From NCBI GenBank assembly GCA_040903745.1, contig JBBDUV010000010.1, positions 1 through 60,292 of the forward strand: a DNA stretch of 60,292 bases, in the 5' to 3' direction. The notes beneath the pieces were generated by a model, which made no database searches, had not been told where the DNA came from, and saw only the letters and a list, made by a program, of their open reading frames with translations. Below, in pieces: positions 6,751-14,763 of this stretch. The position numbers and the translations under genes are program-made. The DNA is from M55B112 sp040903745. GTDB lineage: Bacteria > Bacteroidota > Bacteroidia > Bacteroidales > GCA-2748055. Position 1 is the stretch's first letter. The number at the start of each line of letters is the position of its first letter.

Positions 6751-8928
6751 ATGAAAAAATATTATTGTTGCTTATTGCTGATAATCAGCCTACTTATATG
6801 CACCGGGCAGCTACTGTCTGCCCAGATAAAAAAAATCACGCTTGAAAAAATTTACCGTGAAAACGCATTTTCCCCAAAATCGGTCAGGGGAATTAATTCG
6901 ATGAACGACGGAAAACACTATACCGTTAACAACAGAGGCACCTCAATTGATATACACACTTATGCCGATGGTGAAAAAACTTCTACCCTGTTCAGCACAA
7001 AAGAACATGATCTGATCAGCTCGTTTGACAACTATACGTTCAGTGCGGATGAAAAGTTTGTTCTGCTCACTACCAAAACAGAACCCATCTACAGAAGATC
7101 ATTCCGTGCCGAATTCTATATTTTCAACAGGGAAAACAGTGAACTGATCCCCCTGTCCAACCATGGAAAACAGCAACTGGCATCGCTTTCCCCCGATAAC
7201 AGGCACGTGGCGTTTGTGAGGGAGAATAATATTTTCCTCGTCGACCTGGAGAAAAAGAGTGAAAAGCAGATCACCTTCGACGGTAAAAGAAATGAGATTA
7301 TTAACGGGGCGCCTGACTGGGTGTATGAGGAGGAGTTTGGATTTGCAGATGGTTTTAAATGGTCGCCCGATGGAAAAAGGATCGCATTCTACAGGTTCGA
7401 TGAGTCTGATGTGAAGGAGTTTTTCATGACCACTTTCGGTGATCTCTACCCGGAGGCATATACATTCAAGTATCCCAAAGCCGGAGAGCAGAACAGTGAC
7501 GTAACAATCCATGTGTATGAACTGGAAGCCGGCGAAACGCACGCAATGGATGTGACGACTGAGGAGGAATTCTATATTCCGAGGATCAAGTGGACCAACG
7601 ACCCGGAGATACTGAGCGTGATCTGGCTCAACAGGCTGCAGAACCATGTGAAGGTGCTGCATTGTGATGTCGCTGAGGGAGATTCGGAGATTGTCTATGA
7701 GGAGACGAATGAAAAATATATCTCCGAAGCGACAGACGATATGATCACCTATCTTCCCGATAAAAAATCGTTTCTGCTGATCAGCGAACGTGACGGATAT
7801 TTTCACTTCTACCACCATGATTTCATAAGCGGACAGACAAATCCCCTTACAAGTGGAAGTTACGACATCGCATCGCTGATCGGTGTCGATGAAAAGCGGG
7901 GCGTGGTTTACTATACCTCGTATGAGGAATCGCCCATGCAGATTCACCTCTATTCCGTTAAGCTCGACGGTTCGGGAAAGAAGCGGCTCTCAGGAGAACC
8001 GGGTAGTTATGATGCCAGTTTCAGCAATACATTCGACTACTATATTATGAGTCACTCGGATGCGAACACCCCTCCTGTGTATGAATTGTATAACAGAAGA
8101 GGCAAACTGATCCGTGTCCTGGAAGATAACTGTTCGCTGAAAAAAAGTACTGAAGAGTATGGTTTTGGGAAGGTTACATTCATGGAGGTGCCTACTGAAA
8201 GTGGCCAACTGCTCAATGGGTTCATGATCAGGCCGGATGATTTCGACCCCGGAAAAGCGTATCCGCTGTTTATATATGTGTATGGCGGACCGGAGTCGCA
8301 AAATGTGGTGGAGCGATGGAACCGCCGTGTCCCCTGGTTCCAGATGCTTGTTCAGGAGGGCTACATCGTTGCCTGCGTCGATAACCGCGGAACCAACGGA
8401 CGCGGTGAGGATTTCAGGAAATCGACCTACAAGGAGCTGGGTAAGCTGGAGACCATCGACCAGGTAGAGGCCGCCACCTACCTCGGCGATCTGCCCTATA
8501 TAGATAACGAGCGCATCGGTATTTTCGGATGGAGCTATGGAGGATTCATGACCAGCCTCTGCCTCAGCAAGGGGAACGGTCTCTTTAAAATGGGGATCGC
8601 TGTGGCACCGGTCACCAACTGGCGGTATTACGACACGATCTACACCGAACGGTTTATGCGCACACCGCAGGAGAATCCCGATGGCTATGACGATAACTCG
8701 CCGATAAATTTTGCGAAACAGCTGAAAGGCAAATTCCTGCTCGTCCACGGGATGGGTGATGACAATGTCCATTTTCAGAACAGCGTCGACTTTGTAACTG
8801 CCCTGGTGGAGGCCGATAAACAATTCGAACTGCTCTTCTATCCGAACAAAAACCATGGCATCTATGGCGGAAATACCACGTTCCACCTCTACACAAAAAT
8901 GACAGATTTTATAAAGAAAAATCTATAG
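6751..8928 (+). CDS. Secreted dipeptidyl peptidase IV (S9B prolyl oligopeptidase family)
   Basis: Serine exopeptidase removing N-terminal X-Pro or X-Ala dipeptides, probably in the periplasm. The start at 6751 gives a normal signal peptide (MKKYYCCLLLIISLLI, cleavage after LLSA) and 725 residues. An in-frame ATG at 6706 adds 15 residues that do not fit. An eight-bladed propeller domain covers most of residues 40-470. It carries the double-glutamate motif WVYEEEFGF that binds the substrate amino terminus in DPP IV. The alpha/beta-hydrolase domain holds the triad Ser595 (GWSYGG), Asp670 (GMGDDNVHF) and His702 (NKNHGIYGG); the Asp-His spacing of 32 equals that of mammalian DPP IV. It stands alone between divergent and decayed sequence, and likely serves peptide scavenging. 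Confidence 0.95.
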   Translation: MKKYYCCLLLIISLLICTGQLLSAQIKKITLEKIYRENAFSPKSVRGINSMNDGKHYTVNNRGTSIDIHTYADGEKTSTLFSTKEHDLISSFDNYTFSADEKFVLLTTKTEPIYRRSFRAEFYIFNRENSELIPLSNHGKQQLASLSPDNRHVAFVRENNIFLVDLEKKSEKQITFDGKRNEIINGAPDWVYEEEFGFADGFKWSPDGKRIAFYRFDESDVKEFFMTTFGDLYPEAYTFKYPKAGEQNSDVTIHVYELEAGETHAMDVTTEEEFYIPRIKWTNDPEILSVIWLNRLQNHVKVLHCDVAEGDSEIVYEETNEKYISEATDDMITYLPDKKSFLLISERDGYFHFYHHDFISGQTNPLTSGSYDIASLIGVDEKRGVVYYTSYEESPMQIHLYSVKLDGSGKKRLSGEPGSYDASFSNTFDYYIMSHSDANTPPVYELYNRRGKLIRVLEDNCSLKKSTEEYGFGKVTFMEVPTESGQLLNGFMIRPDDFDPGKAYPLFIYVYGGPESQNVVERWNRRVPWFQMLVQEGYIVACVDNRGTNGRGEDFRKSTYKELGKLETIDQVEAATYLGDLPYIDNERIGIFGWSYGGFMTSLCLSKGNGLFKMGIAVAPVTNWRYYDTIYTERFMRTPQENPDGYDDNSPINFAKQLKGKFLLVHGMGDDNVHFQNSVDFVTALVEADKQFELLFYPNKNHGIYGGNTTFHLYTKMTDFIKKNL

Positions 8929-8978
8929 TTATGTTTTACCGGGGGATCGCGAGGTGTGGAGTGCGAGGCGCGAGGTGC

Positions 8979-9080
8979 GTTCTGGAAAATGCAGGGTTTC
9001 GCGTGGCCATCGTTCCCCAACCCAACTGGCAGGATTCCCTCAGGAAAAGCATTCTGCTCGAATCGGAAGGGAAGTTCTGA
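8979..9080 (+). pseudogene. Remnant of a YgiQ-type (UPF0313) radical-SAM protein gene
   Basis: This stretch has no usable start. One frame reads VLENAGFRVAIVPQPNWQ followed by DSLR, then unrelated residues and a stop at 9078-9080. That block is very like the N-terminal part of YgiQ-family radical-SAM proteins, where a helix GRVLE..GFRV leads into I.QP.W. Just upstream, the 9-base word CGCGAGGTG occurs twice, about 21 bases apart (near 8948 and 8969). The rest of the gene is absent, so this is a short deletion remnant. The assignment comes from recognition, not a search. Confidence 0.55.
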
Positions 9081-9158
9081 TCAAACCATTGCTGGACCGA
9101 AACTGAACTGTTTTACTTATCAGAACGTTACATAGCGTAAAGTCTACCCATTTTTTAC

Positions 9159-9166
9159 TAAATTTG
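9159..9166 (+). promoter_or_regulatory. Putative promoter -7 box of the thrS operon
   Basis: TAAATTTG matches TAnnTTTG exactly and lies 23 bases before the thrS start, giving a leader of about 17 bases. No TTTG -33 box is obvious. Confidence 0.5.
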
Positions 9167-9189
9167 CGCTCTGAAAAACAGATGTAGTT

Positions 9190-11145
9190 ATGATCAATAT
9201 TACACTTCCGGATCAATCGGTTCGAAAATTTGAGGAAGGAATAACCGGTCTCGGAATTGCCAAATCGCTTAGCAACAGTCTGGCCAGAGAAGTTCTGGCT
9301 GTATCGGTAAATGATGAAATCTGGGATCTCACACGGCCCATACAGGAGGATGCCGACATAAGACTGCATAAATGGGAGGACGATGAGGCCAAGCATGCAT
9401 TTTGGCACTCCTCTGCTCACCTGATGGCTGAAGCAATCGAAGCGCTTTATCCCGGAACGAAATTTGGCATCGGTCCTTCCATTGAAAATGGTTTCTACTA
9501 TGATGTGGATACCGGCGACGACGTGGTTATTTCTGATGCTGACCTTCCGAAGATCGAGAAAAAGATGAAGGAGCTTGCCTCGCTAAAAAGTACATACCAA
9601 CGGGAGGAGATCAGCAAAAAAAATGCATTGGATCTTTTCACCAAAAAACAGGATGAGTACAAGATAGAGCTTATTTCGGATCTTGAGGATGGTACAATCT
9701 CGCTCTATAAGCACGGTAAATTTGTTGACTTGTGCCGTGGTCCGCACCTGCCCGACACCTCCCCCATAAAAGCAATAAAATTACTCAGTATTGCCGGAGC
9801 TTACTGGCGGGGGGATGAAAAGCGCAAGCAGCTAACCCGGATTTACGGCATCACATTCCCGAAACAGAGTCTGCTCGACGATTACCTTGAAAAACTTGAA
9901 AAGGCCAAAGAACGGGACCACAGGAAAGTAGGAAAAGAGCTGGAGCTGTTTACCTTCTCCCAGAGCGTCGGACAAGGCCTTCCTCTCTGGCTGCCTAAAG
10001 GAGCACAACTGCGTGAACGCCTGGAAAACTTTTTGAAGAAAGTTCAGCGTCAGCACGGCTATGAACAGGTAATCACACCCCATATCGGTTTGAAGGAACT
10101 GTATGTTACATCCGGACATTATGAAAAATACGGGAAGGATAGCTTCCAACCGATTTCCACTCCCCAGGAGGGTGAGGAGTTCCTGCTAAAACCGATGAAT
10201 TGTCCGCATCACTGCGAAATCTATAATTCGAAACCTCACTCCTACCGGGATCTGCCAGTGAGAATGGCAGAGTTCGGAACGGTGTACCGCTATGAGCAGA
10301 GCGGTGAACTTCATGGGCTGACAAGGGTACGGGGATTTACACAGGACGATGCGCACATCTTCTGCCGGCCCGATCAGCTGAAAGATGAGTTCATCAAAGT
10401 GATTGACATCATTCACCATATTTTTAATGCACTGGACTTCAAAGACTATGTCACCCAGATATCGCTCAGGGACAAAAACGACCATGAAAAGTATATCGGC
10501 AGTGACGAAAACTGGGAGAAAGCTGAACAAGCCATCGTAGAAGCGGCCGATGAGAAAAAGCTGGAAACAATTATTGAGTACGGGGAAGCGGCCTTCTACG
10601 GTCCGAAACTCGACTTTATGGTGAGAGATGCCATCGGCAGGAAGTGGCAGTTGGGTACCATCCAGGTTGATTACAATCTTCCGGAACGTTTTGACCTTGA
10701 ATATGTTGGGGCCGATAACCAGAAACACAGACCCATTATGATCCACCGCGCTCCCTTCGGAAGTATGGAAAGATTTGTAGCTGTACTCATTGAACATACA
10801 GGTGGTAAATTTCCTTTATGGCTGACTCCCGATCAGGCTATCATTTTGCCAATTAGCGAAAAGTATCATGATTATGCAGAAAAAGTTTCAAATTTCCTAA
10901 ATAATTACGATATTCGCACCCTGATTGACGAGAGGAGTGAAAAAATTGGTAAAAAGATCAGGGATAGCGAGTTAAAACGAATTCCATACCTGCTCATCAT
11001 CGGAGAAAAAGAGATGGAAAGCAATACAGTTTCCGTGAGAAGGCAGGGAGAGGGAGATAAAGGCGTGATGGATCTTAAAGAATTTGCCGATTTTATATCA
11101 CTGGAAGTGGATCATCAATTGTCAGAAATTGATACCCTAAAATAA
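9190..11145 (+). CDS. thrS: Threonine--tRNA ligase
   Basis: Charges tRNA-Thr. Its 651 residues cover the full domain set. A TGS domain occupies residues 1-61. The editing domain has the HxxxH zinc/catalytic motif (HSSAH, His73 and His77) and its partner CRGPH near 178. The class II catalytic core contains motif 2 (FGTVYRYEQSGELHGLTRVRGF) and the zinc-site residues (MNCPHHC; MIHRAPFGSMERF). A C-terminal anticodon-binding domain starts near 545. It leads the thrS-infC-rpmI-rplT operon, the standard arrangement in many bacteria. No T-box or other long leader is seen. Confidence 0.98.
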   Translation: MINITLPDQSVRKFEEGITGLGIAKSLSNSLAREVLAVSVNDEIWDLTRPIQEDADIRLHKWEDDEAKHAFWHSSAHLMAEAIEALYPGTKFGIGPSIENGFYYDVDTGDDVVISDADLPKIEKKMKELASLKSTYQREEISKKNALDLFTKKQDEYKIELISDLEDGTISLYKHGKFVDLCRGPHLPDTSPIKAIKLLSIAGAYWRGDEKRKQLTRIYGITFPKQSLLDDYLEKLEKAKERDHRKVGKELELFTFSQSVGQGLPLWLPKGAQLRERLENFLKKVQRQHGYEQVITPHIGLKELYVTSGHYEKYGKDSFQPISTPQEGEEFLLKPMNCPHHCEIYNSKPHSYRDLPVRMAEFGTVYRYEQSGELHGLTRVRGFTQDDAHIFCRPDQLKDEFIKVIDIIHHIFNALDFKDYVTQISLRDKNDHEKYIGSDENWEKAEQAIVEAADEKKLETIIEYGEAAFYGPKLDFMVRDAIGRKWQLGTIQVDYNLPERFDLEYVGADNQKHRPIMIHRAPFGSMERFVAVLIEHTGGKFPLWLTPDQAIILPISEKYHDYAEKVSNFLNNYDIRTLIDERSEKIGKKIRDSELKRIPYLLIIGEKEMESNTVSVRRQGEGDKGVMDLKEFADFISLEVDHQLSEIDTLK

Positions 11146-11167
11146 CCTCAAAATTTAAATTATTTGT

Positions 11168-11731
11168 ATGGCCAGACCTGTTGGCAGAAATTTTAGAAGA
11201 GACCGAAGACCGGAACCTCAACATAAGGTAAACGAACGAATACGCGCCGGAACAGTACGTGTAGTTGGAGAAAATCTTGAAAACCCGGGAGTCTATTCTC
11301 TGCCTGAAGCGCTTAAAATTGCTGATGAGCTGAACCTGGACCTCGTTGAAATCTCGCCGGGTGCCGACCCACCGGTTTGCAGGGTGGTTGATTATCAAAA
11401 ATTTCTTTATCAACAGAAAAAGAAACAAAAGGAGATCAAGGCGAAGACAACCAAAGTCGTTGTAAAGGAAGTGCGTTTTGGGCCGAATACAGACGAGCAC
11501 GATTACGAGTTTAAGATGAAACATGCACAGAAGTTTATTCAAGATGGTGCAAAAGTAAAAGCGTTTGTCTTTTTTAAAGGAAGGACCATCCTTTTTAAGG
11601 AGAAGGGAGAAATCCTGCTTTTAAGACTTGCACAGGATCTGGAAGATGTTGCAAAAGTGGAGCAGCTTCCAAAGCTTGAAGGAAAACGGATGACGATGTT
11701 TCTTGCAGCGAAGCCCAAGAGTAAAAAATAG
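11168..11731 (+). CDS. infC: Translation initiation factor IF-3
   Basis: Binds the 30S subunit and proofreads start-codon selection. The 187 residues include an N-terminal basic extension, the N-domain (HKVNERIRAGTVRVVGENLENPGVYS, about 20-90), a Lys-rich linker (QQKKKQKEIKAKTTKVV) and the C-domain (VRFGPNTDEHDYEFKMKHAQKFI, about 100-180). The start is ATG. Some bacteria use AUU, so AUU-based autoregulation is not evident here. It lies 22 bases after thrS and 28 before rpmI. Confidence 0.97.
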   Translation: MARPVGRNFRRDRRPEPQHKVNERIRAGTVRVVGENLENPGVYSLPEALKIADELNLDLVEISPGADPPVCRVVDYQKFLYQQKKKQKEIKAKTTKVVVKEVRFGPNTDEHDYEFKMKHAQKFIQDGAKVKAFVFFKGRTILFKEKGEILLLRLAQDLEDVAKVEQLPKLEGKRMTMFLAAKPKSKK

Positions 11732-11759
11732 ATAATTTGAAAAGTTAAATTAATTTGAA

Positions 11760-11957
11760 ATGCCAAAGATGAAGACCAATCCGGGAGCAAAAAAACGTTT
11801 TTCGCTTACCGGCACAGGAAAAATAAAAAGAAAACATGCTTATAAAAGTCATATTTTGACCAAGAAATCGAAGAAGCGGAAAAGGAATCTGACCTACTTT
11901 GGTGAAGTACATTCTGCCGATGAGAAGAATATTAAGCAATTGCTTTCGATGAAGTAA
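11760..11957 (+). CDS. rpmI: 50S ribosomal protein L35
   Basis: A 65-residue, strongly basic ribosomal protein with the family opening MPKMKTNPGAKKRFSLTGTG, followed by KHAYKSHILTKKSKKRKR. It sits between infC and rplT as usual. The length is normal. Confidence 0.97.
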   Translation: MPKMKTNPGAKKRFSLTGTGKIKRKHAYKSHILTKKSKKRKRNLTYFGEVHSADEKNIKQLLSMK

Positions 11958-12047
11958 GATTACATAAAGGGATTGAGTAAATAACCAGGATGCCAAGCCT
12001 GAAAGTTTCGCCAAGGCGGACGATGTCATCCAAAAAAATCAAACAAA

Positions 12048-12392
12048 ATGCCAAGATCAGTCAATGCTGTAGCAACAAGACAAAAAAGAAAGAAGGTACT
12101 CAAAAGAACCAGGGGTTACTGGGGCAGAAGAAAAAATGTCTGGACAGTAGCTAAAAATGCACATGACAAAGGGTTAAGTTATGCATACCGTGACCGGCGC
12201 AAGAAAAAAGCTGAGTTTCGTGCACTATGGATTCAGCGAATCAATGCAGCCGTACGCGGGTATGATATGTCCTACTCTGAATTCATGCATAAACTTAAAA
12301 GTAACGGAATTGATATCAACAGAAAGGTTTTAGCCGATCTGGCCATGAATGATCCCAAAACATTTGAGTCTATTGTGAAAAAAGTAAAATAG
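12048..12392 (+). CDS. rplT: 50S ribosomal protein L20
   Basis: A 114-residue basic protein that binds 23S rRNA early in assembly. Family signatures are visible: PRSVNAVATRQKRKKVLKR, RGYWGRRKNVWTVAKNA, and LWIQRINAAVRGYDMSYSEFM. It is last in the thrS operon. The 90 bases before it could hold an L20-binding leader as known for other phyla, but I see no distinctive pseudoknot. A strong terminator follows. Confidence 0.97.
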   Translation: MPRSVNAVATRQKRKKVLKRTRGYWGRRKNVWTVAKNAHDKGLSYAYRDRRKKKAEFRALWIQRINAAVRGYDMSYSEFMHKLKSNGIDINRKVLADLAMNDPKTFESIVKKVK

Positions 12393-12414
12393 CCTAATAC
12401 CACACTATAGAGTT

Positions 12415-12452
12415 AAAAAGCCGTCTCCGCTCTGATCTGGAGACGGTTTTTC
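12415..12452 (+). terminator. Rho-independent terminator of the thrS-rplT operon
   Basis: Arms CCGTCTCC (12421-12428) and GGAGACGG (12439-12446) pair perfectly. The A run before them and T run after them (12447-12451) extend the stem. Confidence 0.88.
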
Positions 12453-12459
12453 TATTTGG

Positions 12460-12625
12460 TGTCTGTCCATAAAATTCGACAGCTGCATTGCTGCAAAATT
12501 TTCAACTCCTCGAATATATGAGTATACTGCGGTTTAAAAAATTTTGCGCGTTCCTGCTTAGGTTCGGGACAAGCCCCCTATAAATTCAGAACAGGTTATG
12601 CTCTCGAACTTTATGATCCAGTACT
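12460..12625. repeat. Dispersed intergenic repeat, family 1 (copy A)
   Basis: It shares two blocks with 22426-22545: GTCTGTnCATAAA (12461-12473) and CAACTCCTCGAATA (12503-12516). The blocks are offset by 42 bases in both copies, with related sequence between and after them. No plausible protein is encoded. It lies between the rplT terminator and dapB, in the same orientation as copy B. Confidence 0.55.
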
Positions 12626-12712
12626 GGACTATAATGGACTCACTATTTATCGCACCAAATAATACCCGATTAAAATCAATTATATTAAATTTACAACCCA
12701 AAACGGATAATA

Positions 12713-13426
12713 ATGAAAATAGCTATTATCGGATATGGTAAAATGGGCAAAGAGATAGCCCGGATTGCAAAACTGCGCAGCCATCAGATAGGTCTTGTCA
12801 TTGATATCGACAATACAGAAGATCTATCTACTGAAAAATTGGGCCAAAACGATGTAGCCATCGAGTTTTCTTCACCCCAATCAGCCTATCATAATATAAC
12901 AGCATGCCTGAAAGCAGGAATTCCGGTAGTTTCAGGGACCACGGGTTGGCTCGATCGTTGGGATGATGTTGCAAGAATAGCGGAGAAGACAGAAACCGGC
13001 CTGTTTTATGCATCGAATTTTAGCATTGGAGTGAATATTTTGTTTACGGTAAATACCTATCTGGCAGAGATTATGAATAATTTTCCGCAATATGATGTCT
13101 CTCTGGAAGAGGTTCACCATATTCATAAACTAGATGTTCCCAGCGGCACAGCAATCACCCTGGCGGAACAGGTGACTGAAAAATTATCTTCCAGGGATGG
13201 CTGGTCACTCCGGAAAGACCATATGAAAAATATATTTATTGATGCGAAAAGAGAGGGAGAAATAAATGGCTACCATAAGGTAGTCTATGATTCTGATATT
13301 GATACAATTACAATATCGCACAATGCAAAATCAAGAGAGGGTTTCGCTAATGGTGCATTACTTGCTGCAGAATATATAATAGATAAGAAGGGAATTCATA
13401 GCATGAAAGACATGCTCAATCTATAG
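12713..13426 (+). CDS. dapB: 4-hydroxy-tetrahydrodipicolinate reductase
   Basis: NAD(P)H-dependent step of the diaminopimelate/lysine pathway, feeding peptidoglycan synthesis. The 237-residue length is that of the short form common in this phylum. The nucleotide-binding motif GYGKMGKE is at residues 7-14. The catalytic His/Lys region EEVHHIHKLDVPSGTA is near residue 137. GTTGWLDRWDDV and SNFSIGVNI are also typical. It begins a four-gene run with two lepB genes and a WbqC gene; the next gene starts four bases after its stop. Confidence 0.95.
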   Translation: MKIAIIGYGKMGKEIARIAKLRSHQIGLVIDIDNTEDLSTEKLGQNDVAIEFSSPQSAYHNITACLKAGIPVVSGTTGWLDRWDDVARIAEKTETGLFYASNFSIGVNILFTVNTYLAEIMNNFPQYDVSLEEVHHIHKLDVPSGTAITLAEQVTEKLSSRDGWSLRKDHMKNIFIDAKREGEINGYHKVVYDSDIDTITISHNAKSREGFANGALLAAEYIIDKKGIHSMKDMLNL

Positions 13427-13430
13427 TCAG

Positions 13431-14750
13431 GTGAAAATCTCTTGGAAAAAATTTACCTGGTTCCTTTTTTTTACAGCAACGTGGACCTTCCTGATCGCCT
13501 GGATCGGGGCATGGTGGTTCCTGCTCTTCAACTTCATCATTTTTGATATTTTCATTACAGGAATTACAGAGAAAAGGCTTAAAAGCTTTTCAGTCCCCCG
13601 GAATGCAAAAAAGTGTGCAGAATGGTTTGCTTTTCTTTTTATCGCCATACTGATCTCTATGGCAGTCAAGGTGCTTTTTGTTGAAGCATACAAGATTCCA
13701 ACGCCATCGATGGAGGAGAACCTGCTGGCAGGAGATTATATCTTTGTAAGCAAACTGGCCTATGGTCCCAAGCTGCCAAACACACCCCTAAGCTGGCCCT
13801 TCATGCCCGACTATTTCTCAAATGGCAAAAAGACATATTCGGAAAAACTGATCCTTCCCTATAAACGACTAAAAGGCGTTTCAAAAGTAAAAAAAGGTGA
13901 CGTGATCGTATTTTCATTTCCGATGGGAGATTCAATGGTTGTGCAATACCCGGGTCAAAATTACTATTCGCTTATCAGGCAATATGGTAGAAGATACATC
14001 CACGAACATTTTGACATCATCACCCATCCTGTTGATAGGAGAGAAAACTTTATAAAAAGATGCATGGGCTTACCGGGAGATACCATTGAAATTGTAGGCG
14101 GTCGGGTACATGTCAACCAGTTACAAATTGATTTTCTTCCCGATCAGAAATTTAAATTCTATGTTAAAACGAAAAACGAAAAATTAAGCGATCAATTACT
14201 GGACTCGCTGAATATATCCAATAAGGAATTAACCTTTAACCCGACCAATTTTTTGCATGTTGTTTATTTAACCATGGAACAATCAGTTCAATTAAAAAAC
14301 CATCCTGAGGTGAGTAGCATCCAACGGTACATTGAACCTTTGCTGACTTTTCACAATCCGGAAATATTTCCACACGATATAGGCTATAAATGGACGAACG
14401 ATCTGTTTGGTCCCCTGATAATACCAGCCCGTAACATGACCGTAAAGCTGGATAAAACAACCTATCCGCTCTATGCAAGGGCAATTGAGGTCTATGAAAA
14501 CAACCAGATTGAAATCATAGACGAAAAATTCTACATCAATGGAGAGAAAGCAGTAACATATACTTTCAGGTTAAACTATTATTTTGTAATGGGCGATAAC
14601 CGTCACAATTCAGCAGACTCCAGGCACTGGGGGTTTGTTCCGGAAGATCATCTTCTTGGCAAGGCAGTAGCCATATGGCTGTCATCAGATCCGGATGATT
14701 CTTTTATTGAAGGTTTAAGAAAAGAGCGTATCTTTAAACGCATTAAATAA
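13431..14750 (+). CDS. lepB: Signal peptidase I (first of two)
   Basis: Membrane serine protease that removes signal peptides from exported proteins. It begins with GTG four bases after dapB, likely coupled to it; no nearby in-frame ATG fits. Hydrophobic segments lie near residues 8-45 and 65-85. The Ser/Lys dyad is Ser93 (IPTPSMEENLLAGDYIFV) and Lys209 (NFIKRCMGLPGD). The C-terminal box MGDNRHNSADSRHWGFVPEDHLLGKA is intact. At 439 residues it is much longer than E. coli LepB. The extra length is mainly between the Ser and Lys boxes and before the MGDN box, as in other Bacteroidota enzymes. Confidence 0.95.
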   Translation: MKISWKKFTWFLFFTATWTFLIAWIGAWWFLLFNFIIFDIFITGITEKRLKSFSVPRNAKKCAEWFAFLFIAILISMAVKVLFVEAYKIPTPSMEENLLAGDYIFVSKLAYGPKLPNTPLSWPFMPDYFSNGKKTYSEKLILPYKRLKGVSKVKKGDVIVFSFPMGDSMVVQYPGQNYYSLIRQYGRRYIHEHFDIITHPVDRRENFIKRCMGLPGDTIEIVGGRVHVNQLQIDFLPDQKFKFYVKTKNEKLSDQLLDSLNISNKELTFNPTNFLHVVYLTMEQSVQLKNHPEVSSIQRYIEPLLTFHNPEIFPHDIGYKWTNDLFGPLIIPARNMTVKLDKTTYPLYARAIEVYENNQIEIIDEKFYINGEKAVTYTFRLNYYFVMGDNRHNSADSRHWGFVPEDHLLGKAVAIWLSSDPDDSFIEGLRKERIFKRIK

Positions 14751-14763
14751 ATAATTTTTATCA

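Noticed and set aside
7099..7947. Long minus-strand reading frame of 282 codons
   Set aside because: It lies wholly within the DPP IV gene in antisense and resembles no family; the plus-strand gene has a full catalytic triad.
7990..8886. Second long minus-strand reading frame antisense to the DPP IV gene
   Set aside because: Shadow of the hydrolase domain; no start signal or family motif.
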